Source: Antedon mediterranea
Taxonomy: Eukaryota; Echinodermata; Crinoidea; Comatulida; Antedonidae
DNA: 64,000 bases
NCBI RefSeq assembly: GCF_964355755.1
Contig: NC_092671.1
Location: 26,906,070-26,970,069, forward strand
Reading direction: 5' to 3'
The notes under the pieces were generated by a model that was given only the letters and a program-made list of their open reading frames with translations, was not told where the DNA came from and searched no databases. Below are positions 53,640 to 64,000 of the stretch, one piece after another; position 1 is the first letter of the stretch; each line of letters starts with the position of its first letter. The position numbers and the translations under genes were made by a program.

Positions 53640-56635
53640 ATTTGTAACGATTAATAGCAATCAATTTGCTTATAGAGCAAACAGGGAGTAGTTGACGCTG
53701 TTATGACGCTCACGTAGAAGAAAATTTTCTTGAAATAAATATGTTATTCCTCTGTCGTTTAATTAATTGTATTGTATTATTTGGTTTTCTCATATCAATG
53801 TTAACAGCAAAAGTGAAATTCAAAACAATTGTAAATAGGCCAGCAAAGTTATCGGTGTCGGAAGTGAAATCTCCAAATGATATGTTTGTAGCGGGTGTTC
53901 ACTCTCCTTAGCAAGCGTTTTGCGCAATGCTAGCACCGCGAGCTACAAATAATATATTTACTCGGACCTGGTCTCTCGAACTTCCGAATGAATAAAAAAA
54001 AACGACACTAAGGAATCGTGGGGATCCGGTTCACGGTTAACCACTCAGCCGGTATGAGCTACGTCACACAGCAGGAAAGCAATACACTAAACACAACAAC
54101 TAAAATTTTATAACTTTAATTTATTCCGTATTAAATAATAATTAAAAGAATACAGTACAATTATGCAAAAAAAGATAATATTTAATTAAAACCTACACCT
54201 AGTCTAACCTAACACTACTCACGTGAGGTAATTTGGGGATGTGAACAAAATGTTCAATCAAAGTAAATGTAGTCCAACGGCGAAACGGCGAAACAAAAGA
54301 AAATCAAATACGACAACAGGAACAGTCCAATCCAAAATGAGTTGATAAAAAGTTGAAAGTAGTCTTCTTCTTAATTGTTCAATAAGACAGGATCAAATTC
54401 TTAAATAATAGCTGGTTTTCGGTTTTATGGCCAAATAATTTAAAACAAAAAAACAAAGTCTGCAACACACTGTTTCGTTCGGATAAATTCCTAAACGATA
54501 CTTCTTTGTGTTCAGTTCTGAGTGTTCCTCAGCTCTCTGTATGACTTGTCGATTCTTAAATCTTTTTCTCTGTTTTTCTCTCCTTTTCCTGTCTTTCTAT
54601 TTTATAAGGGGGCTACTCCACCCATATAATTCGATTGATTGGTCTTGATTGGTGTCACTTCACCTTCACCTCAGTTAAAGCTAGGGCAAACTGGACCACT
54701 GGACAGCAACACTTGTTTACAGCAACTCCATTAGAAATCCCATTAGGCCAGTTATAAATTCCACAATTAGTGTAATTAGTGAACAGTTGATAGATTATCA
54801 TATTCTTTCCAGATGTTAGGAATTGGGGGTCCTAACTACAAACTAAGAATTAATTAAGAAAACTTAACATTGAAGTTATTAAAAAATAAAAGGTAAAAGA
54901 ATTATAAAAGTAAATTTAAACAAATCAAAAATGCACACTATTACATGTTTAAAATGTTTAACTTAAACAAAATTAATCAATTATACAAGACTCAACCATT
55001 GCAAATGCAGTCACACACAGATAGACAGACACATAGACTGACACTGAAAGCAATTTCCACAAACCGTTTCAGATGTTCAACACTATACATGGCATGCAAT
55101 TTATTTAATCAAAACTTAAAAAGATAGTAACTTGTATTCATTTATTTTAATATTTATCACTTTGTATTATTTAATGATCTACTATGGTACAAAACATAAA
55201 TTGTAAAATATTAACAATAAAGTAGACTTGTATCTTGTATCTAAACTTAAAAGTCTTTAAACAATGGTGCTTTAAACACACTATTTCATCACATCATTGG
55301 TAGAGCTGAAATGATATAATATAAATATGTCTAAGTTTTATTATTCAGGATTAAATCATCTGATATAGACCTTACAATTCAACTAGGGGACACTATCCGA
55401 TCTAGATAAAATTTGAGTTTTATGCCAAAACGAAATATAAAATTAATGCTCATAAATTCTATGTCGTTTTTTCACTGAGGAATATCTATTGTATATGAAT
55501 AAATGTGATTTTTTTCCTATTAGCTTTAAGTCATGGACTAACATCTTTCTGGAACAGTTTCTACACAGCGGCAGCGTAATCCGTGTGGATAAGCAAACTG
55601 ATTTTTCCGTACCATCTCGTTTAGATCAAATTGATATGAAGTCTTAATTTTAACGGAACATTCCATTTGAGGATGAATAATATAAAACAGATACTTGGGC
55701 AGATTGATCTCCCGTCTTGAATCGAAAGCTCCCTTCTCGGGAACTTATTTTAAGGATCCGGTATTAAATTATGACACTTGCATTGTTAAGTTGATTTATA
55801 AGCCAACCTATGACATATCACAAAAATACCGCAATTTTAGGCCTACGTGTTTGATTCATACATAATGTATTACCTTTAGCATTGCTTTTAGTACTTTTTA
55901 AAAATGTATGAACAATTACATCAACAGACCAGCGAGTTATATCTTACCTGAACAGACATTATACATTACTAATAATAAGATGACGAGTTTGTTAAACCTA
56001 GGAAGATTGAAATTTTACTCTTCCCTGGTTTAACTGAGTGACTACAGAATCGGGTGCCTATACTGTCTGCTGAATATTCTTCTTGAAAAGGCTTGAGTGC
56101 TCCATCGCAAGTGAGATCAAATGACATTATGATTAAACAATAACAATAACATTTTTGTATCGTAACGATTATATTTTTATTATTAATCAGGACGTCATTT
56201 GATTTAGTTTTTCGTCATTCGGTATCGTTCTTAATAATAGTGCATCAGCAGTGTGTCAGAACAAACAAGTTTATACATTTCACAGAAAGTTTGTAGATAC
56301 AAGAAGAATTTATTTGGTAAGTCGTGACAAATAAAATCGCTCGTCATAGTTATATAATGAGTAGTAAAGTTATATAATACAGAAAATATTTATAAAAAAA
56401 CACCATATACAAATACAGGTGAAGATTTAACACATCAGAGATCAACAATGATGATGTAATAGTAAAGTTAGGTTGTCGTACACCATGTGTTTCTAAAAGG
56501 AAATAAATTATGGTTGAGAATGTCTCGATGTTTAGCTATATGCTACAAACCGCATTCTGAAATGCTAGGCAAGTAAAGATGGAACTCTGGGGCAAAAACC
56601 TCTTAGGCCTACTCAAAACTTAGCAAAAAAATTGT
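53640..56635. other. intergenic DNA, possible solo LTR at ~54000-54830
   Basis: Between 54000 and 54830 the sequence has a reversed AATAAA, T-rich and CT-rich runs and CACC-rich parts reminiscent of a minus-strand LTR, but matching ends and a target duplication were not found. No domain-bearing frame elsewhere. Confidence 0.25.
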
Positions 56636-56641
56636 TTCAAT

Positions 56642-59600
56642 TTATAGCGTCGATTGCATGCTAGATTTTGTGCACGTGCACATATAGAAAAGTGTGTAAA
56701 GATACGGGTTGATTGTCGAGTTAATGGTAATGATGAAAGTTGCCGTCCAAACATATATTTCATCAGGAATCCTCCAAGTCTCTGTTTCTGAACAAATTCC
56801 CATCAGTATGATAGGAAACCAGCAACAGAAATCAGTGAAAACTATTAAAGAACATTTTCTAACCCTTCTAATTTGTTCTTCCCTTCGTTTTATGCTTTTG
56901 ATAGTGGCTCCTAATCTCTTAACAGAGAAAAAAATGGTGAGGTAACTTACTGCAATAACAATAAAACCTAAACCATTAAATGCAATAGAAATTCCAATGG
57001 CATACTCCCAGCCTGGCCACCGACTTCTTGTTAGTGGTAGTGCAAGGCACACACTGTCCTTTCCATAATAGTTCTCACCAAAATACGATATATTGACGAA
57101 ACTTAGTTTGTTTAGTACTGGAAGAAAACTGAGAACAATCCAAACCAGCCAACCAACTCCGATAATGATTCTACATTTTGTGCGGTTGAGGCGTTTGGTA
57201 GTGAATGGATTGGTGATGTTTACAGCGCGATCAATGCTCAATATCATAAGTGTAAACACTGAACATTCACCAGAGAGAGTAGAAATAGCTCCGGCAAAAC
57301 TACAAACAAAGCTGTTTTTCCAAACTCTCGCAACTTCAGAATATCGTCCTCTGTAATGTATATCTGCACTTGAAATGATTATCAAATATACTGCCATCAG
57401 CAGGTCAGAGACGGCAAGATTAGTGATAAGTATGTTCTGTACTTTATTGAATTCATTTTTACTGTTATCCTTTCTTAACCTTCGTGCAACAATAACCACT
57501 ACATTTCCGATGACAGATAGTATTCCAATAACCAACATTAAAATGCCTAGAACTTCCTTTTTTAGTAAGTCTTCACATGAAGAAAACACGTCTTTTGGTT
57601 TGCAGATTTCAATCTTACCCACAAGGCAACAGAGGCGAAAAAAATCTGAATACCTGTAAAAGATAAAACACTAAATGTGATACAAAACAAATCAGAAAAA
57701 GAAAAGAAAATAGCTATGGCGATAAAGCCAAGTCCTCGGACTGTTTAAATCTGTTCAATTGAATACCAGAAAGACTAATTGATATTTCAGTTAGTAAATT
57801 TCAATTTCCATTAAGTAAACATGTCTTAAAATATTGTTATATACTAAAATGTCTGACATCTTAAGACCAACCTATCTAAAAGTAGTTAGAATACATGACT
57901 GTCGAGGCAGCCAATTAGATGTCGGAACTATACTTAAATTTTAATGTAAGAATACTTTATATTTTGTTTATAGGTCTACAAAATCGGTACTGGTAATGTT
58001 TTTATATAAAGGCCTAAAATTATGTCATTCCATAAAGACAAGAAATATATGCACATTTTACAAATATATGGACGAGTAAATCCGTGAAATTACTTACAGT
58101 TTTTTTAAGTTTATCAATTCTTCAAAAGTGTTATCTCTGTAAATCTGTAAAGGATTTCCTTCTAGTCTCCTAGAACAATAAGAAAAAATGATAATAATAT
58201 GTGTCGGCATAGACCAAGATATCACGATGATAGGGAAGGAAGGAATCGAAGTAAAAAATTCAATACATATGATTGACGTTGGATTTAGAGATTTTTTAAA
58301 GGATAGTTTCTCGGATGTTTTGAAGCTTGTTCCTTTGTCCTTATATTATTCATGTTAAACTTTCAGGCAACGGAAGGACGTAAGCGCGCCACACGTTGTT
58401 TCAGCATTCACGACGTGATGGATCATCCGAACAGTTGCCTGTGATTGGACAACTCACTTGCGTTGTGTCTACGTTGTTGCGTGACGGGAATTATTAATAT
58501 TAGGCTTATAACTCTAATGTGTGCTGTGCTGTATAAAGTAAGAAGTCTATTAAATATACTTGTTTGTTTTTTTCGTCAGTTACATCTGTTCGTCACAATA
58601 ACAACAAAAAAACAGATCAACTGATAAAGTCAAGCTGAGCTTGGTTAACCTGTCTTAACGTTAGTTTAACATTGGTTTATAATTTAATAATCTACGGTAT
58701 TACTGCAATGAAACCAGCTTTACATTTAAACTAAATTTAGTTTTGAGAGCATGGTATTTACAATAACAATTTTACCCACTTTCAATGTAGTACTGTATTA
58801 AAATTGTAACGTATACGATCAAGGCAATCAGATTTAGATTTCCTTTGTATGATAACGTTTTCACATAAGAAGGTAACTGTTACTTACAAAATTGAAAGTG
58901 ATGAAGAGAAATAAGAAAATGCACCTGGTTCTATTGTAGTTATGGCGTTTTTATCTAAATTCCTATTTTAAAAAAACATGTGAAAATAAATTACATAATT
59001 TAATTCACTCTCAAAGACACGGTTAGGGCTAACTGCTTAGATAAAATAAAATTAAATAATCAAATTAAAAAATACTATTAAAAATTAAAACAATTCAGCA
59101 AAATAATTATACCGCCAATACAATATAAATATACTTACAGTGTCTCTAGTGCAGTCAAACCGTCAAACATATTGGACGTCAATGTAGTTATATTTTTAAC
59201 CTTCAAATTCCTTTAAAATACAAACAATACTATATAGTGAGATTGTCTAAGAGTGTAAAAGTTAGTATTATCTTTATGCCTTTCTTTATAACTGAAAAAA
59301 AAATGAAAAAAAATACAAACAGTTCTTTCAATGATGTCAAACCAACAAATAACTTGTCCGGAAATGTGTTTAGTTGATTAGCTTTCAAAACCCTGGAAAG
59401 TAAATGCAATAAAAGAATATAATGATATATTGTAGTGTAACAACGGAAACTTCTAGACATTCTCAAACGTACTTTATTTCTTATTGGAAACACAAGCAAA
59501 CCGAACTTTATATTATTTTGAAATGGAGAATAAATTGATGCTTGATAGTTTACCAAATTATTTGTTGGAGATAGGCCTAAGTGTGTAAATCTCAACGCCT

Positions 59601-61468
59601 TCAGTAAAAAAAAAAAACAGTGAACAGTAAAGAGAGATATTTAAATCAAATTTATAAAGCAATTACATAGAGAATTACTCACAATGTTTCCAATGATGTC
59701 AATCCGAAAAACATACAGACTGGCAACGTACTTATTTGTTGAACTCTCAAATTCCTACAAATTACAAAAATACTGTACAATCAAAAACGTCCCTATGCCA
59801 TTTTGTATTGTGCATGGCTCGGAATTTGAAGATGCAATTTAAACATGCTTATTTGTTGTTTTGTAGTACTATTGTTTCTAGACTTGACTAATTACAATCT
59901 TTATGTCGATTTTTAATTCAGCTGAAATATACGGTCGAGAAAACACCATTTGTGTCAAAATATTTCTCTTTTTACCAATAATAAGTAGAAATTCCGTCTA
60001 GAATCTAGACTAACTTATCTCAAATTACTGGTTAAGCTTGGTTCCCACTAGAACGTAACGCAAGGACTAAACGCAACGCAAGCGTTTTAACCAATGACAA
60101 GCGAAGTTATAGACAGTTAGCAATCACAAGCGAATAAGCCATCGCTTGTGATTGGTCAATTCACTTGCGTTGCTTTACGTCCTTGTATTGCGTCGCTAGT
60201 AGTGGGAACCACGCTTTATATATGATACATTAGCCTATACGGTACATTACGGAGTTATTATGCGATTGGTTAAACGACTGTAAATTAAGGTTAATGAGAA
60301 AGAAAAATACTTGCAGTTTGTTTAATCCCCTCAAAGCAGAAAATACATTGTCCGGGATTGCCGTTATTTTGTTAGCTCTCAAAGTCCTTCAAAGCGAAAA
60401 CAAAAAAACCAAGTGCTTTTACAATACTTTTTGATGGGATGAAGAATTTAAGTCATGTGATTGTTTAATACACGAAAGAAGTAAATTAGTATTTTAGAAA
60501 AATACTTACAGTCCTTGCAATGCCGTAAACTCAGAAAACACATTGGATGGAAATTTACCTATTTGGGTAGTTCTCAAATCCCTTTAAAGTAAAAACAAGT
60601 AAAATATACTATTAAAGAGAGTGATTTATATTGCCAAATTTACTTTATTCTTATAACTTCAAATCAAAATGCGTGTTTGCGTTGCCGTATGTTGTCCATT
60701 ACAGTATATATCGGTTACAATATCGTTTGGATAACCAATAGATGAGATCATGGAGTAATATGAGAACCACTACCGGTATCGTTTTTTATCGAAATGTTAA
60801 CGCAACTCTACGGATATTTTTCAATAAAAACTTTGTCATAAATACAATAATAATGTGTTGAGTGGGCGGCCAGACATCTATTGCACAAACGAGTTAATTT
60901 ATACTTTTACTTACAAGTGTTTTATTGGACAAGTAGCGTGATAATCTCCCAATTTTGTCAGCAACGTAGAGCTATTTGTACACACGACTGAGCCTGAACC
61001 ATTTACACAAGTATTGTCGCAATCGACTGGACATGTCGCTTCTGTGTCAAAGCATAAAAAAAACGACATGAAGCCAAAAGTAAGTTAACTACACTCCTTC
61101 GTCGGTACATAATGTACAACTTGGGATTTCACTACATTTTTGGTACACGTCAGAGTCCTACAATCCAATCTACTCTACAGCTGCTACTCGTACTGTAGTA
61201 TCAACAGGACTAAAGCTAATGTTTTCCACTAAAGACCTGAATGTTTTTCAGATATTTACCTTTAGTAGGCCTATTCATAACCCAAAAGAATTACATAATT
61301 ATAATCAAACATTCTAAGTTTGGACGTTTACTTCATTAAATAAGCTATTGTACTTGTACTAATTATAATTCAAATAACGAAATCAATCTTACCACAAACA
61401 CTGCTGCAGTAAGAAAACGGTAAACTCAAGATTACTACGATTACGATTTTAAAGATGGTAGTCGACAT
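56642..61468 (-). CDS. LRR-containing class A GPCR, relaxin-receptor (RXFP)-like
   Basis: Ten exons: 61468-61393, 61041-60915, 60581-60510, 60386-60315, 59754-59683, 59392-59321, 59210-59139, 58962-58888, 58169-58098 and 57653-56642. They sum to 1722 bases, exactly 574 codons. Exon 1 is a signal peptide (IFKIVIVVILSLPF). Exon 2 is a Cys-rich LRRNT-like cap (CPVDCDNTCVNGSGSVVC). Exons 3-9 are seven leucine-rich repeats, six of exactly 72 bases and one of 75, all phase 2, the classic LGR design. Exon 10 has the hinge (FFRLCCLVGKIEICKPKD) and seven TM helices with NLAVSDLLMA (TM2), SIDRAVNITNPF (TM3 end), VFTDFCCWFPI (TM6) and INPYLY (TM7). The sequence around TM6-TM7 is close to RXFP1/2. It should bind a relaxin/insulin-like peptide and signal through G proteins at the cell surface. 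It has no LDLa module. Intron 4 uses a GC donor. Confidence 0.93.
58371..58488. mobile_element. fold-back MITE copy e, degenerate
   Basis: ACGGAAGGACGTAAGCG at one end and CTTGCGTTGTGTCTACG...GACGGGAA at the other resemble the TTGGTTCCCACTAGG family interior. It lies in a receptor intron. Weak. Confidence 0.4.
60038..60211. mobile_element. fold-back MITE copy f, well preserved
   Basis: TTGGTTCCCACTAGAACG and CTAGTAGTGGGAACCA ends, with inner pairs AACCAATGACAAGCG and CGCTTGTGATTGGTC. The whole unit folds on itself. Lies in the intron between receptor exons 4 and 5. Confidence 0.75.
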
Positions 61469-62455
61469 CTTCGGTACACAATTATTAAACGTTGTCGAAA
61501 TAAACGTTTCATCATCAATGAGCATCCTATCTTTAGTAACATGTTTTTGCCTTGTCTTCATAAAGAATTAATATTTCTTATAGCATTGATTTTAGTCGTT
61601 TTAATAATTAAGATAGATAAATTACTTAACCAGGCTGGTAGCATTCGATTTAGATCTCAGAAATTTCATACTATCTCTGCACATCCTGTGGCAAAAAATC
61701 TAGTCTGTGCCAATGAAATTCTTTAAAAACTTGAAACTATTATCAAGAACCAATCATGGGAAATCAATGTTTTTGGTGTGTAGGCCTAAATAATTCGACA
61801 ATTTAAGGATTTATAATGTAATAATAATAATGTTTTGAAAAGAGAGACAGAAATGTAATTGTAACGTTTTTGATTTGTACATGTAGGTCATATCTCTCCG
61901 AACATTCAAATAGTATTACCAATTACCAATGTTATTCAGTATTTAGATATGAGCATTAAATGAATATGGTAGGCCTATAGATACGGTACGAACGATAACT
62001 GCCTGAGCAAGGACATCGTGGAACGTTAGAGAGAACTATAAACCAAATTGTTATTGATAGATTGAATTCATATCTACAATTTCCTTTCCATAAAAATAAT
62101 ATAATAAGTAAACTAAATTAATGGCTTCACCTTCTTCATCCTGATGAGTAGATACAGAATAGGTATATTTTTAACACATTGTATTATTAAATTATCCATT
62201 CGCAAGTGCAATATTTTATTTATACTTCTTGAACTTACTACTTAAATAAACATTTCTTTTGTTTTAATTTATGATCTATCGAATGCACTGCGCAAAGTTT
62301 CCCTGAATAATAAAGGAAAATAAAGTTAGGCAAATAATAATAAACTATTATTCTGACAATATTTGAACTGTAAACATAATTCTTTTGAGTGTTTGTTTAT
62401 TTTACATATCATATCATTCCCTTCAGATCAACTATTTTTAATTTTCATTACATCT

Positions 62456-62483
62456 AACCATGGATTAAAGAATAGAAGGATAT
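62456..62483 (+). repeat. 28-bp direct repeat, copy 1
   Basis: AACCATGGATTAAAGAATAG then AAGGATAT, repeated identically at 62870-62897, 414 bases away. Confidence 0.9.
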
Positions 62484-62869
62484 GCATCACTTTGAGATCA
62501 AGAGTTCCATGACTCTAGCCGACAGAGCGCGGACCGCCCACAATGTTACAGTTTAAGTAACCGCATGGCAACAACGAAACGGTCCGACGCGTGCCTAATA
62601 TATTGTTTACTGCACATGTGCAACGACATTTAACCTTGTTGGCTACGCTTCTTCTGCGCGTTCTTTGGTGGCATATGATGTTTGTAGATGCTATCAATCA
62701 TTGTAATTGTATTAGGCGCGCCATGTGATTGGATGTGATGTGGATGACATAACCACTAGCCAATCACCAGGCTACAGTTTAAATATAATCACATCGATAA
62801 TTAAGGAGATTTATGAAGAAACCACTGCTTATAGCCATATATAAAAAAAACACGATTGTTGTATGTGTG

Positions 62870-62897
62870 AACCATGGATTAAAGAATAGAAGGATAT
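62870..62897 (+). repeat. 28-bp direct repeat, copy 2
   Basis: Identical to 62456-62483. The DNA between the copies is locally GC-richer (62510-62660), so the pair may bracket an insertion or be the edges of a tandem duplication. Confidence 0.9.
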
Positions 62898-63171
62898 TAA
62901 AATAATAATAAAGCACACATAACGCACTACCCTTTAAGCAAGCTCTACAATTTGTTTAAATCAGTTTAATATGAACTTAAGCCTTTTAAAATAAGGTACA
63001 TTATTTTTTATTCTGCAGGCATAAATATAATAATAATATTTTGTTAAAAATAAAAGAATTTGCAATAATTTCATCATTTTGGATTAATTAAATTTCCTGT
63101 TAGTTCCAAAATAAGGTTTTTTCAACAAATATCCATGTTACGGTACACAAACATATAATATGTTTTAGTCG

Positions 63172-63287
63172 ATCGCGTGGACGCGACTCCATAGTTCACT
63201 ATGTCGGTCGGTCTGTCGGTCTGTCTGTCGGTCCGGTATCACTATGCGTTTTAGCACGCGACTTATGGCTGTTGGCCTTGTTTATAA
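63172..63287 (+). repeat. GGTC-satellite repeat, solo end block
   Basis: TCGCGTGGACGCGACTCCAT, TAGTTCACTATGTCGG, (GGTC/TGTC)n, CCGGTATCACTATGCG and TTTTAGCACGCGACTTATGG. Its ends pair: CGCGTGGACGCG and GCACGCGAC share the CGCG core seen at the longest copy. Confidence 0.75.
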
Positions 63288-63499
63288 AACTAGGATTCAG
63301 TTAATTTTGCCCTTACGTATGGTAAACTACATCAAAAAGCATCGATGGCGCCGCGCCTCATAATTAACCTGCCTCCTATAGGGTATACGACACGGATGAA
63401 TGCGTTCAACTTGACAACTTTTCTTCTCTAGCTAGCTAGCTATAGCAGCCCAGCCTCTGTAGCAGCCTCTAGCGCAGCGCCGCCCATAGTTGCCATTTC

Positions 63500-64000
63500 T
63501 GGCATTATTATGCTTTTTGGCATTATTTGGAGGCATTATTTAGCCGTTTTTAGCATAATCTGGCATAATTTTGTGTTTTTTGAACAACCAAAAAAATAAT
63601 ATACCACAGAACAAAAATAAAATATTTTGTTAATACATATCCTTACACAATATCATATCGTACAAAACAGATCTGTTCGGGTTTTCCGTACAATAGTTCT
63701 TCCATCCTTTCGGATAGGAAGGCTGCTCGAAAACTACCGTGTGTGCGATATAGGCAGCACAACAAATCCGAAGAGGCTACCTATTGGCCAATGCTCTATT
63801 TCAGAGACCATGCAGGTTATTGGATCCCCAGATATAGAGACAATTGCACGAAAACACATTATGAAAGGGGTTTTGTTTTTTCAGTTCATAATTATAAGCG
63901 GCCACACCCGCACTGAGTGTTGACAAAGTGCGAGGCAGCGAGGCACGCGAGGCAAGCGAGGCAAGCCAAATATTTGTGCGAGGCATCATTTTATCATTTC
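63500..64000. other. simple-sequence-rich end of window
   Basis: GGCATTAT-type repeats at 63500-63570 and GCGAGGCA-type repeats at 63925-63985. A 98-codon frame at 63627-63923 shows no domain that I recognise. Confidence 0.35.

Larger units (their letters stand above)
61470..63170. other. intergenic DNA upstream of the receptor
   Basis: Contains an exact 28-bp direct repeat (next entries) and an AT-rich 5' flank. No gene recognised; small frames such as 62515-62697 have no support. Confidence 0.35.

Overview
The window is animal nuclear DNA: genes are split by GT-AG introns, intergenic DNA is AT-rich, and retroelement and fold-back repeat remnants are dense. The gene set (relaxin-receptor-like LRR-GPCR, GT29 sialyltransferase, FLYWCH/MULE sequence, NB-ARC-like ATPase, a CsRn1-like Ty3/Gypsy element) and the abundant octamer TAGGCCTA suggest a marine invertebrate deuterostome. 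An echinoderm is my best guess, but this is inference rather than a species call.

Layout. 1-1061: 3'-truncated NB-ARC-like ATPase (minus). 1.6-6.7 kb: tandem repeat, SINE-like element with a Penelope-like fragment inside, a (GGTC)n-type repeat copy, and a broken FLYWCH/MULE transposase-derived locus. 6.7-12.1 kb: mostly featureless. 12,092-17,106: full-length, very young Ty3/Gypsy retrotransposon (minus) with 438-bp LTRs, ATGT target duplication, gag and pol. 17-22 kb: second SINE-like copy, LINE scrap, microsatellite, fold-back MITE cluster. 22,090-24,592: sialyltransferase gene (plus). 25.5-34.8 kb: CAP/CRISP-EGF secreted protein gene (minus) whose 6.5-kb first intron holds LINE remnants, two tRNA-Val-like sequences and repeats. 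36.2-43.3 kb: MALSU1/RsfS mitochondrial ribosome factor gene (minus), with a Harbinger-like MITE and a LINE RT in a long intron. 44.7-48.6 kb: DNA primase large subunit (PRIM2), divergent from MALSU1, with an unusual C-terminal tandem repeat tail. 49.3-52.9 kb: decayed tandem copy of the receptor gene. 56.6-61.5 kb: complete ten-exon LRR-GPCR gene (573 codons, fully in frame). 61.5-64 kb: repeats only.

The host genes do not form one pathway: PRIM2 serves DNA replication, MALSU1 mitochondrial ribosome assembly, the receptor hormone signalling, the sialyltransferase Golgi glycosylation, and the CAP protein is secreted. The least ordinary items are the PRIM2 tail repeats with recurring IKRE (SUMO-consensus) motifs, the receptor whose ectodomain has an LRRNT-like cap where relaxin receptors carry an LDLa module, its deletion-bearing pseudogene partner, and several interspersed repeat families. 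All exon boundaries were read by eye from splice signals and reading frame and have not been checked against transcripts.
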